This document shows, piece by piece, positions 44,494 to 54,325 of a stretch of DNA of 64,000 nucleotides. The notes under the pieces were generated by a model. The model was not told the DNA's origin. It made no database searches and saw nothing but the letters and a program-made list of their open reading frames with translations. This DNA is from Podospora comata (taxonomy: Eukaryota > Ascomycota > Sordariomycetes > Sordariales > Podosporaceae). The position numbers and the translations under genes are program-made. The DNA lies in contig CP071499.1 of the NCBI GenBank assembly GCA_017354895.1, positions 744,001 through 808,000 of the forward strand, read 5' to 3'. Position 1 is the stretch's first letter, and every line of letters begins with the position of its first letter.

Positions 44494-47400
44494 CTATGTC
44501 ATGACGACATCCTCTGACTCTTTCACTTCAAGCTTTTCGACACCCTCTTGAGTTTTGACTTCTTCTGACTTTGCGTCGCCCTCAGAGCTGGTCACCTCCT
44601 CGAGTTTCTCCTCAGGCTTCTCTGTACCTTCTAGCTTCTCACCACCCTCACCCTCCTTCACCACCTCCGCCACCTTCCCCCTATTCTTCCCCTTCCCCTT
44701 CTTCTGCTCCATCGCAGCCTTGGCATGCTCCAGCTTCTTCTTCTGCTTCTCCGCCTTCTTCCTCTCCTGCTCCTTCTTTTTCTCAGCCTTCTTTGCCGCC
44801 TCCTCCCCACCCTCCTCCCCTTCTTCCCCATCCTCCCCCTCCTTCTCCTTCATCTCCTCCTCCAACAACTTCTTAATCGCAGGAATAAACTCCTCCGCCT
44901 GCTTAAACTCCCCCAACTTCACCCTCATATGATCAAACGCGTACAGTACCGCCGTGTCCTTCCCCAACTCCACCTTCTCCCCCTCCCCCTCAGGAGCAGG
45001 CAGCTTCGGGTACCGCTGGCTAAAATGCGTGAGCAAGATCCTTCTCGCGCCCATATCCCTCCCGACCGCGAGCGCCTCGCTGATGGTGGAGTGTTTCTTC
45101 GCCACGGCATCCCCTTTGAGCCCGTCTTCAAAGGTGCACTCGTGCAGCAGCAAATGTGCGCCCTTTCCTAGCTCCGCGAATTTCTTAGACGGGCGGCAGT
45201 CTCCAGAGTAGGCGATCTTCAGGCCAGAGGTGGCAAAGGTCATGACGATGGCGGTGGCATTTTGGCAGTGGTCTACCCAACAGATCTCCACCTTTGGGAA
45301 ACGTTCCTGCATGGTATTGCACTCCGACTGGTTCAAGGTGGGCGGAAATTTCCAGCCCAAATCGGCGTTGGGCTGCCCCCCACGGTAGGGAACGATGCCG
45401 ACTACGCGGTCCAGACCCAGAGGCTCGACGCCGTCGTACTCGAGCATCCAGGAGTGGAACCCTCCGGTGGCGATGACACCGAGTAAAGCGTCGGTTCCGG
45501 CGGTCACCTTGTTCCAGCGGGCCATCATGCTGGCGGTGCCAAAGTGGTGGTCGGCGTGGAGGTGGCTGATGTAAATGGCGCGGAGGTCTTTCAGGACCTC
45601 GTCTGTGCCTTCGTTACCATACAAACGGCGGAGTTGGCCAAGTGTGTTCTCTCCGCAGTCGAACAGGTAGCTGCCGTGGCCGGGGACACGGATGAGCGTG
45701 GCAGAGACGTTGCGGTACTTGGACGGCAAGGCAGAGCCGGTACCCAGCGGGATGATCTCTGTGTCACGGTTGGGGATATCCTTCTGGGATTCCTCAACTT
45801 CGACAAGGAAGGCCGGGTCGGCAATCTTCTTGCTCGCCTCTCTTGCCATCTCTACCACCTCGCGGTGCTGTCCAACCAATGCCTTGAGGGTGCCTATTGG
45901 GTCAATAGGGGAAACCAAAAACTCTGAAGAAGGCCCTGGCTTGGGATGCAAGTTGATTCTGGCGCCAGCCGCGCCAACATCGCCCGCATCCACAGAGGCA
46001 AGCGGCCGGCTGTCGAACTTCAGTAGAGGGAACCGATCGGGGTCAATGAAATTCAGCTTGAGCGTCTTGTCGGCTGGATCCTGCAGCGCCAATGTGTTTG
46101 GGCAAACATCCTGGCCGAGCAGAACGTGCTGTACCGAAGGAAACTTCTTCATGAACTCAACGAGCCTCTCATCACGGTAAGCGCTGAACTGCTCCGACGA
46201 GATCCAATACATCACGTCAATCCCGCTCATAAGCGCCGAATCCGACCACTCTGGACGAGCGAGGAAGCTGTTCACCATGTCTTCGGCTGGTATGTCGATC
46301 ACGGCAAGGCCTCGCCCCGCGACAGTAGGCTCCATAACCATGTCAGGAGTCACCACTGTGCCATTCTCGAGCGTGACAGTTTCTCCATCGATCAACTTTT
46401 TGAAGTCAAACTTTGTAACACCAAGCTTGTTAGCTTCCTCGGGCTTGAACTTGCCACGTCGTGGGTGGCACTTGGCGATATAACACAGCGACTCGTTCGA
46501 CGGCTTCGTAATGGGGAGCGTCTCAATCTTGGCCGCCGGCCATGGCGAACGGATCAAGACCCTAATATCTGGCAACTTTTCAGTGTTGCCAGGACGAGGC
46601 CCCTTGTACTCCTCGATCATACCGCCTTCGGAACGGAAAAAGATCTTGGCCAATGGGTCGGCATCGCGCAGGTTCACCTCGTGCAGGGTATCAAGACTCC
46701 ACGTCGAAGAAAACATGCCCGCAACGGCAGCCTGTCTGATGTGCTGAGCCTCCGCATCCGAAAGCTCAGCCTGCTCTGTAACTGCCGTTTCGGCCTCTTC
46801 CTCCCCCTCCTCCAAGTCGCTGTGTTTGCGTTTTCTAGACCCTGGACGACTGGCGCTTGAATTCGAGGTTATTGGTAGGTGCCAGATACGGACGAGATCA
46901 TCCTCAAAGTCGGGGATGGCACGGTCGTTTCTCTGAGACGGCGAATCGGTTCGGATCTCGTTCAGACTAAGGGGAATGCCCTTGCGGAAGATAAACCGTC
47001 GGGTAGTAGCCAGAGAATGTACCAAGTTCCTACCTCCGTAGATATGAAGGTCGTCGTCGATATCCCTGTCCTTCGACTTCAACCCCTTCGCTTCCCGCAC
47101 GGCAAGCTCGTCGGCGCGAGCAGCCTTTGCTCCTGCTACAACGTCGGCCAGAGTCAACATCAAGCCCGGCAACCCTCCCGTCGTGCTCCAGTCGACCGTG
47201 CCCGTGACAAAGATATTATGGATCTTCGCCATCGCAACCTTCCTCTGCACCATCGCCCTCTGTGTTCCCTCGGCCATGCGCCCAAAGAGATAACGGCGCC
47301 GGTCGAAATGCAGCAGCACACACGCCCCCGGCGTGTCAGCCGTGGGGGTGGTGACCACCTGGGTGTAGGAAGTCATCGTCTGGGCGTTGCCCTGGTTCTT

Positions 47401-47685
47401 TTCCGGGGCGACGGCCTTGTTTATCGTCGTGGTTGTCGGGTTTAGCTCTCGAGGAATGTTCAACACAGCTCGGAGCGTGTGTCCTCTTGGTGACCGGCCT
47501 GGATACGGAAACCAAACCGAGGTGCCGTCTGACAAGAGCTTGGGTATGTGGTGTCGGGTAATGACACCAATGTAGGAAGGAAAGCCAGGCGGAACCTTCT
47601 TCGTTCGTAGAGCAAGTTTCGAGGGGTGGCTCTTTAAAGATGGTCGAGCAATCTTGAGGCGGCTTGGGAGGCGCAAGCGGTTCAT
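44494..47685 (-). CDS. TRZ1: Long-form tRNase Z (3' tRNA endonuclease), 1063 aa
   Basis: tRNase Z cleaves the 3' trailer from tRNA precursors. Single exon from ATG 47685. The N-terminal half is the inactive domain of the long (ELAC2-like) form. The C-terminal half carries the beta-lactamase-fold active site: PLGTGSALPSKYRNVSATL opens it, the catalytic HLHADH lies at residues 708-713, YSGDCRPS near 825 and HECTFEDG after it. The length is near that of other fungal long forms, plus a Lys/Glu-rich tail (after ~residue 950) that carries many EEG and KKAEKKKEQ segments. The N-terminus MNRLRLPSRLKIARPSLK is basic, hydroxylated and free of acidic residues, as in a mitochondrial presequence. A second in-frame Met at codon 104 (47376; MTSYTQVV) could give a nuclear/cytosolic form. 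The 3' end is G-rich. Confidence 0.95.
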   Translation of the reverse strand: MNRLRLPSRLKIARPSLKSHPSKLALRTKKVPPGFPSYIGVITRHHIPKLLSDGTSVWFPYPGRSPRGHTLRAVLNIPRELNPTTTTINKAVAPEKNQGNAQTMTSYTQVVTTPTADTPGACVLLHFDRRRYLFGRMAEGTQRAMVQRKVAMAKIHNIFVTGTVDWSTTGGLPGLMLTLADVVAGAKAARADELAVREAKGLKSKDRDIDDDLHIYGGRNLVHSLATTRRFIFRKGIPLSLNEIRTDSPSQRNDRAIPDFEDDLVRIWHLPITSNSSASRPGSRKRKHSDLEEGEEEAETAVTEQAELSDAEAQHIRQAAVAGMFSSTWSLDTLHEVNLRDADPLAKIFFRSEGGMIEEYKGPRPGNTEKLPDIRVLIRSPWPAAKIETLPITKPSNESLCYIAKCHPRRGKFKPEEANKLGVTKFDFKKLIDGETVTLENGTVVTPDMVMEPTVAGRGLAVIDIPAEDMVNSFLARPEWSDSALMSGIDVMYWISSEQFSAYRDERLVEFMKKFPSVQHVLLGQDVCPNTLALQDPADKTLKLNFIDPDRFPLLKFDSRPLASVDAGDVGAAGARINLHPKPGPSSEFLVSPIDPIGTLKALVGQHREVVEMAREASKKIADPAFLVEVEESQKDIPNRDTEIIPLGTGSALPSKYRNVSATLIRVPGHGSYLFDCGENTLGQLRRLYGNEGTDEVLKDLRAIYISHLHADHHFGTASMMARWNKVTAGTDALLGVIATGGFHSWMLEYDGVEPLGLDRVVGIVPYRGGQPNADLGWKFPPTLNQSECNTMQERFPKVEICWVDHCQNATAIVMTFATSGLKIAYSGDCRPSKKFAELGKGAHLLLHECTFEDGLKGDAVAKKHSTISEALAVGRDMGARRILLTHFSQRYPKLPAPEGEGEKVELGKDTAVLYAFDHMRVKLGEFKQAEEFIPAIKKLLEEEMKEKEGEDGEEGEEGGEEAAKKAEKKKEQERKKAEKQKKKLEHAKAAMEQKKGKGKNRGKVAEVVKEGEGGEKLEGTEKPEEKLEEVTSSEGDAKSEEVKTQEGVEKLEVKESEDVVMT

Positions 47686-47992
47686 TGGGTCATACCCGCG
47701 GCGCTATCCGACGAGGATCTGTTCATAATCGGGTTGAGCGCGGGTGCCTGTTGGCCGGTGAGTCAATGACCGAAGCCGACGTACGGGAGTTGTGGTTATG
47801 GCGGGGCTGCCTGTCGCCCTTCAAACAATTGTTCAAGACCAGGCGCATTTTCTCTTTCTGCCGCTCCACCCAAGATTCTCTATTTTAAAGTGGGGCAAAC
47901 AAGATATAATAAGGAAGGCGGTGTGGCAGGAGGGTTAGGGTTGTCTATCCAAAATATGTAGATTCATGGTCTCATCATTCATCACAACACCC
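47686..47992. other. Intergenic region between tRNase Z and App1 genes
   Basis: 307 bp between the tRNase Z start and the upstream App1 stop, both on the minus strand. It must hold the App1 3' end and the tRNase Z promoter. Nothing further is identifiable. Confidence 0.6.
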
Positions 47993-50374
47993 CTATCTTT
48001 TATGGGCCTCCTTCAGTGCCTCCTTCACAATACCCTCCGCCTCCTTGATTACATCCTCGCCTCTTCTCCACGTGTACAGCGGCACTCCCATCCCATCCAG
48101 TGTCTCATGAGCTCGTGCCAACCGCCTTAGCCACATGTCCACCTTCTTGTTCAAAGCAGTTGCCGCGTTGTTTGGTGGAACATTCGGGGGCGTCAGTGAC
48201 CCTTGGCTAGAGGAATTAGAGTGAATAATTCCATCAAAACTGGTGTTGGCTCGTTTTACTGGATGTTGCGCTTGCGGCAGACTCTGCGTACTCGATCCCG
48301 TCCCACTTCTCCTAGGTGGGGGAGGTGGCGGTGGTGTCGTTCTATCACGGCTAGCAGCAGGAGAACTAGCGGTACTGGTGATTGGTGGTCGAGAGCCGCT
48401 CGACACAGATAATGCGTGAACACGGGGGTTGGGTGCAGAAGCAGGGCTGTCCCGCGAGCTAGCAGCTGTGTCTGATGCCGAGGCGCTCCTCAAAGCATCA
48501 GGTTTGGCAGGCCGAGGTGGTGGTGCCTTACGGAGGGGAAGTTCTGATGAAGGCACCGCCGTTCTCGGCCTCACCTGGTTACTTTCTCTGCGGCTTTGGC
48601 TAGGGCTGACCTGAGTTGAGTCATCGGAGAAGTCGATCAAGGTCCCTTCCACAGGCCCTCTAGATCCCGCAGATGAGGCTGACGTTCGGGGAGGCAATTG
48701 CGACCGTGCTTCCTCATTTCTGGGCTCACTTTGCTGTTCAATCCTCGCTCGAGTAGCCCTTAGTGTACTCCGCTGGTCACTGTCAAGCTTGAACCCAGAG
48801 TCAAAAAAGCCAAGCTCGTCAGGGGTAGTGACATCGCGAATGAAGATACCCAGCACGCGCCCAGGATTCTGGACTGCAAGGTCGGTATAGACCTCGAGAT
48901 CAGCCTCACCGCTGTCGCCTACTAGGATGAACCTCCTTTCAGGAAAGTCTCGCAAGATAGCCTCGAGTGTCCCCTTTTTCCTCTCCGCCACTGGTTCAAA
49001 AATTCCTTGCAACATCCCGCTGTAGTGCTTCAGGTGTATAGAGCCCTGTGGCAGCCCAGCCATGTGAAAGAAGGTCGCAAGTACCGGAAACAATTGCCAT
49101 GGACTGTTGGAGCAGTAATGCAACTGGACCCCAAGATCGTGCATAGTATGATACCACTCGGTGACTCCAGGAACAGTCAAATCCGCCAAATCTCGAATGA
49201 AAGTGTTACGGAAGATCTCGCGAGCTCCCATGCCAATATTGGAGCGTTTGATTGTGTCGTCCACATCGCTGATCAAGCTTACACCGGTAGAATCGATAAT
49301 CTCGATGGGATTTGTCGCCGAGATGTTTTCACTCGCCAGTACCCTAACATGGGTGGGCACAAAGTCCAGAAACACACGGACAATGAAATGCCCCGAGTCA
49401 TCTGTCTGTATCGTACGAGATCTCGATCGAGTATCGTTGTAGAAGAAGAGTGTGATTGGATGCTGGACAAGAGGCGTCGTCATGAACGGTCCTATTCGCG
49501 CCATGAGGTTCGCATTGGCCACTGCCAGCTCAGCCTCTGTCAGGTCGGCTGGCCCCCCCGTATTCGTCCTTGCCGGCAATGGTGGTGATGGTGGCGGGGA
49601 GTTCGAGGCTGTCCTACGGGCTGCAGTTCGTGGCCCCCGGGCCGAGTCACTTTGGTCTGGACCCTCGCTGTAGCCCCCTCTTGTCGCAACCTCCTCTTCC
49701 TCTCTGCCCTGCTTCTCAATCCTCTTTGCCTCTTCTGCGATTCTCTTCTCTTCTTTCATCTGCTCATGGTCCTCGGCTGACGAACCTCCCTGCGATGTCG
49801 TCGGTGGTGGAATGCCACTGAGCCTCCTGGCAAGACCAATCACCATGCGATTTCTTCTGGTCATCGGTCCCGTGTTGGGCATATATATCCAACCCCTGAT
49901 GTCAACGTCCACGACCGCGTTATCGTCGGCATTCTTATCCCACTCATCCTTCCAAAACCGTTCCTGATTTTGCCCCTGAGACTGCCCATCCCTAGTCTGC
50001 TGCTGTTGCGGTTGTGTCTGAACCACCACATGACCAGGCGGGTGTCTTCCAGCTCCCTTCACATGCATCTTTGCATAAGTAGGAAAAAGCACCATCTGCT
50101 CCTCCCCCTTGTGAATGATCTTGACATCGGGAAACGACCCAGGAATAGAGTACTGGCTCGCATCCATAGACTCCACATTCCGTATCCGGGTGTTGTTGTA
50201 CTGCTCCTTGATCTCCGACGCAGCAGCAGCACCAGCGCGATATACACTCCCAGCAAAGGCAGCTAATTTCTTGCGCCGGGCACCAGCCTCCCGTGGCGGT
50301 CCAGCCTCGCCACCGCTACCATAGCCGCTAGGGTTGGAGGCGTAATTATAGTTGTAACCATGACGTGACGCCAT
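47993..50374 (-). CDS. APP1: App1-type phosphatidate phosphatase, 793 aa
   Basis: Yeast App1 is a Mg-dependent phosphatidate phosphatase at cortical actin patches that makes diacylglycerol during endocytosis. The first ATG in frame is 50374 (MASRHGYNYNYASN), giving 793 residues. The N-terminal part has KKLAAFAGSVYRAGAAAA as in other fungal App1 proteins, then beta-rich segments (DVDIRGWIYMPNTGPMTRRN). The catalytic HAD-type motif DVDDT is at about residues 369-373 (SLISDVDDTIKRSN), followed by WYHTMHDLGVQLHYCSNSPW and the motif III-like GDSGEADLEVY. The C-terminal ~250 residues are Pro/Ser-rich and may bind SH3 proteins. The frame stays open upstream of 50374 for over 118 codons without an ATG; whether part of it is translated is open (see findings). 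Confidence 0.93.
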   Translation of the reverse strand: MASRHGYNYNYASNPSGYGSGGEAGPPREAGARRKKLAAFAGSVYRAGAAAASEIKEQYNNTRIRNVESMDASQYSIPGSFPDVKIIHKGEEQMVLFPTYAKMHVKGAGRHPPGHVVVQTQPQQQQTRDGQSQGQNQERFWKDEWDKNADDNAVVDVDIRGWIYMPNTGPMTRRNRMVIGLARRLSGIPPPTTSQGGSSAEDHEQMKEEKRIAEEAKRIEKQGREEEEVATRGGYSEGPDQSDSARGPRTAARRTASNSPPPSPPLPARTNTGGPADLTEAELAVANANLMARIGPFMTTPLVQHPITLFFYNDTRSRSRTIQTDDSGHFIVRVFLDFVPTHVRVLASENISATNPIEIIDSTGVSLISDVDDTIKRSNIGMGAREIFRNTFIRDLADLTVPGVTEWYHTMHDLGVQLHYCSNSPWQLFPVLATFFHMAGLPQGSIHLKHYSGMLQGIFEPVAERKKGTLEAILRDFPERRFILVGDSGEADLEVYTDLAVQNPGRVLGIFIRDVTTPDELGFFDSGFKLDSDQRSTLRATRARIEQQSEPRNEEARSQLPPRTSASSAGSRGPVEGTLIDFSDDSTQVSPSQSRRESNQVRPRTAVPSSELPLRKAPPPRPAKPDALRSASASDTAASSRDSPASAPNPRVHALSVSSGSRPPITSTASSPAASRDRTTPPPPPPPRRSGTGSSTQSLPQAQHPVKRANTSFDGIIHSNSSSQGSLTPPNVPPNNAATALNKKVDMWLRRLARAHETLDGMGVPLYTWRRGEDVIKEAEGIVKEALKEAHKR

Positions 50375-51207
50375 CTTGTTTTCTCCGCCAGCGGTCTCGT
50401 CCGAGATCTCGTTCGGTTTTGCGCCTGGAGTCAAGCGTCGGGTGGGTTTTGCGCCGAGCTGGAATTGGCGACGAACAATGTCCACCAGCCTCCTTTGCTC
50501 CAGGCGCTTCCGCTGTCGTTCGGCAAGAAATCTATATATCCGACTCTGCGCGCTCTGCTTATATCGTGGATGTCTGTTTAGGCGAAAGTCGAGAAGGCGC
50601 CCTTGAAAGCGCTTGCGGAGGGCGTAGAAGGGAAAAAGCTGGCGCAAAAGTGAGGAGTTGTTGTCTGAAGGTGCCCTTGGCGGGACCTTCGACAGAAGAT
50701 TGAAGAGACGTTTGAAGCTGGGAGCCACGTTTGCTAATATGATTGTAAAGGATGTTTGTAGAGGAAGTCCGGCGTCACACTCGAGCGGACGTGACTGTAA
50801 GAAAAAAGTGTCAAAGGCTGACGGTAGGATAGGGGACCAGGAAAACTTGGAGAGCTGAGATCGTGGGGTGATGCGGGGAACTTTGCGACCAGCGAAAAGA
50901 AAAGCCGAGTAGAGCCCTTGGTGTCTATTGACTCGGATTTGATTCTTGACAAAAGACCAGTCTCAACAAATGCCCAAACAATGCTGGGGTTTCCAAACAA
51001 TGTCCAGACGTGGTAAAAGCTGGAGTGTTGCCCGACTTTGGAGCTCAATTGCTGCGAATTACGTCACTGAGCTAGGCGACCACTCAACTGTGAGCTACTT
51101 GGGGCACGAGCCACACACACAGCGCCCGCTGACGTGAACAATGAACGGGAACTCTCGCCAAATGTTGTATTACACTGCTGCTATGCAACGGGATATCACT
51201 GTGACTT
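50375..51207 (-). other. ATG-free App1 upstream region with an open frame
   Basis: On the minus strand I find no ATG in any frame between 50375 and about 51,200. The part from 50375 to at least 50728 is open in the App1 frame and encodes an Arg/Leu-rich stretch. A strong acceptor-like site (TTTTTTCTTACAG) ends at 50800, so a leader intron is likely. The remainder separates App1 from the Drs1 stop at 51208. Confidence 0.65.
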
Positions 51208-53646
51208 CTACCTCCTCTTGAACGACTTCTTGCCAGCCGGCCCCTTCGTCTTGGGCTTCTTCACCTTGGAAAGGTTCAGGACCGCCCCCTTTCCAGCTCT
51301 CTCTTCCTTGCCCTTCTTCCATGTCCTGCCTTCCTTCATTTCTTGCTTGGCATCGAGCTTCTTCTTATCCTTGTTGCTCAGCTTGCCTTGGCTCTTCTTC
51401 TTGAGCTGTTCCCTTATGCCGTTGAGCTCTTCGCGGCCCGCAAGTTTGGCGGCTCTCTTGTCATCCTGGGTCTCGAACCATGTACGCTTGGGTCGCGAGG
51501 CGATCTCCTCTTCGTACTTGATCATGTTCTCACCCTTCTTGACCTGCATCTCCACTTGTTGAAGTTGCTTCTCTTCCTTCTCTTCCTGCATGATCTCCTT
51601 GATCTCGCCCTCCATCTCGTCAATCTGATCTTGCCACTTGTCGGCATCAGATGCCTCGATGATTCTGCTGGTAATCTTTGCGCCCTGAGCCTTACCGGCC
51701 CTGACAGCCGCCTTGACAACCTTGCGGTCGGGCTCGGCTGCCAGCGTGAGGGCAACACCGCTACGGCCCGCACGGGCAGTACGACCGATACGATGGATGT
51801 AGATTTCCAAGTTTTGAGGGGCCTCGTAGTTGATGACAGTGTCAACACCCTTGATATCCAAACCACGAGAGGCCAAATCTGTAGCTAAAAGGAAATTGAC
51901 CTTGCCGTCTCTGAATGCTTCAACACTAGCAATACGCTGCGATCTATCAGTATCATGATGTTAGTCAAGGCCAAGAAGAGAACATACCTGTGCTTGGTTC
52001 ATGCTGCCGTGAAGCTCTGCGCAGCTCATGCCTAAAAGACCAAAGATGATGCGAGTCTCGTGCGCAATCTTCTTTTGCCTGAAGAAAATAATGACGCGCT
52101 CTGTGTAAAGGGTCTTGCAAATGTGTACCAGGTATCCCATACGCTTCTTCTCACGGCCCGGTCGCAACCGCACAAACTCTTGTCTGAGGTTGCTGGCAGT
52201 CTTCTTTTGAGAATCAACCTGGATGCGGACAGGCTTGTTGAGACCGGCACGAATGAGCCTGTCAACGGACGATGTCATGGTGGCCGAGAAGAGCATCGTT
52301 TGCCTCGACTTGGGGAGAGTGGTGAGAATTTCGTTCAATTCATCCGCGAACCCGTCTTCGAGCATTCTGTCGGCCTCATCAAGCACCAGAATCTCGACAG
52401 TCTCAACAGCAAAGCTGGCAGAGTTGCGCATATGATCAATGAAACGACCAGGGGTGGCGATGACCACATCAGGCCTCAGGCGCAGCTCCTGTTCTTGAAC
52501 CTTCAAACTAAGACCACCAACAGCCAGACAGAACTTGATGTCTGTGTGCGATGCCAGCTTGACACCGACAGCGTGGCACTGAATGGCCAATTCACGAGTT
52601 GGCGCCAAAATGACGACTCTGGTTGTCGCAACCTTCTTTGACCGGTAGAGGAGACGCTCGAGAATGGGTACGAGGAAGGCACCCGTTTTACCGGAACCAG
52701 TCACGGCACCACCGACAACATCCTTGCCCATGAGCGCGATTGGTATTGTCTTGGACTGAATTGGCGTGGGCTTTGTGAATCCGACCGAGTTCAGACCCTT
52801 GAGAATAGGACGGGAAAGCGACATCTCGAGGAAGGAACTGTGGACGCCCTTTTCTTGCTTGACGTCGTCCTCATCGGCAAAGAACTCTTTCCTCTTAGCA
52901 GCCTCCTCGGCATCTTCTTCATCGTCTTCGTCTTCGGAGTCTTTCTCGTCGTCGGGGTGATTGATGGGCGTCGCGACCGAGTCATTGTCCGAAGCAGCAT
53001 CGTCGTCGTCGTCGGCCTCGCCATCCATCTCCTCGTCCTCATCCTCAGAATCGGAACCGTCTTTTGGCTCCTCCTCCTCCTCCTCCTCGACATCAGACCC
53101 CACGCCCATACCAAAGCCATCCTCCGCCAACACCTCATCATCATCGTCGTCAAGGTCCACTTCCGCCATCTCCTCATCCTCTTCTTCCACTTCCTCCTCC
53201 TTCTCCTTCTTCCCAGCCTTGGCCTCCTTCTTCGCCCTCCTCCTCTCAATGATAGCATCCAAATCAACCATAACCTTATTTTCGCCCCCCTTGAGCATAT
53301 TCTTCTTCGCATCGTCAAAACCCCACGCGCCGTCGAATTCTTCCCCAAAGTCGTTCACACCTTCGAGCGCAAACTCAAAGTCGGAATCCATAGCGCCATC
53401 ATCCCAAACAGCCTCTTTGTCGTCCTTCTCCTCCTCTTCTTCCTCATCCTCCCCCTCCTGTCGTTGTTGCTTCTTCCCCTTCTTGCCCTTTTTCTCCTTC
53501 TTCACAGTCTTGGTCTTCTTTTTTGGCCGAGCGGCGGCGGCGGCAACCTCGATGTCCTCCTCCTCGTTTGGGATTTCCTCATTGTCGGAGATGGTGAGGA
53601 TGAAGTCGTCATCGACGGTTTTTCTCTTCTTTTGAACGGGCGCCAT
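51208..53646 (-). CDS. DRS1: DEAD-box RNA helicase Drs1 (ribosome biogenesis), 795 aa
   Basis: Drs1 is a nucleolar helicase needed for 60S subunit assembly. Two exons on the minus strand: 53646-51988 and 51936-51208, with a 51-bp intron (GTATGT...CGCAG) that splits motif IV and rejoins as [17 protein letters not shown] 53646 begins [15 protein letters not shown], the usual start of this family; an upstream in-frame segment lacks a better start. Residues ~55-290 are very acidic. The helicase core has the Q motif [13 protein letters not shown], Walker [11 protein letters not shown] near 312-321, DEAD near 423-426, SAT in [11 protein letters not shown] and, in exon 2, [11 protein letters not shown] and [13 protein letters not shown]. 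The basic C-terminus ([19 protein letters not shown]) is typical of the family. An antisense 423-codon frame here is a by-product of the acidic codons. Confidence 0.96.
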
Positions 53647-54325
53647 TTTGGGGGTATGAGATTGGAATTTTTTTTGCCCGGTTTTGGCTTGGTCGGAACA
53701 GTGTTTGGAGATGCTGCGAAAGACTTGTTGCTGCAAGGTCAATTGCTGGTGGGGCCGAGTTGTTCAAAAATTTGGGACAGGGAACTTTTTCTGCCGGGCG
53801 GTGGGGCGATAAGATGGTTGGGTGTGGGTGATAAGACCTATACCTGGAATTTGCTACCAATTGCTTTCCAAATTGCAAACGGGGCAATGAAAAAGAAAGA
53901 ACCTCTTTTTGAATGCACTGAGTCTTCTTATTCAGGAACCGCAAATTGTATGCGACAAGTTGTGAGCTCGTTTTGGAAAAGATTCCTCACCTCGAATTCA
54001 AAGATCAGTCTCCACTGTAGCTCGCCGCTCAGACCCGCTAACAAACGCAAGGCTGGGCGTCCCCACAGCAGCTCGCCCCACCTGGCGCGCACGCGCATCA
54101 TTGTTCACTGACAGAGCGTCCAGCCTCTCTCTCAACTCATTCCAGAGATCATCACCAACTTAACTTTCGAGTACACCCACCACAAACAACGTCGCGCAAC
54201 CAAGCTTTTCCCCCTTCCCACTGTCAAAATCAATCAACATCAACTCCCACCACTCTCTCAACTCTCCCCCCGTCTTTTAACCCACCTATTTTCCCCTCGA
54301 CCACATCACTTCCCATTTGGCCAAG
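53647..54325. other. Divergent promoter region of Drs1 and MED10
   Basis: 679 bp between the two start codons. Besides CT-rich stretches on the plus strand from about 54,110 I see nothing specific. Confidence 0.6.

Noticed and set aside
50375-50728. App1 annotated from 50728 as a 911-residue protein
   Set aside because: The codon at 50728 is GTG, not ATG. The first ATG in frame is 50374; the upstream open frame is reported as a finding instead of as coding sequence.
52840-54111. 423-codon plus-strand ORF antisense to Drs1
   Set aside because: It mirrors the acidic GAG/GAT/GAC-rich Drs1 region, whose complement reads as Leu/Ile/Val codons without stops; the product is a Leu/Ile/Val run with no family.
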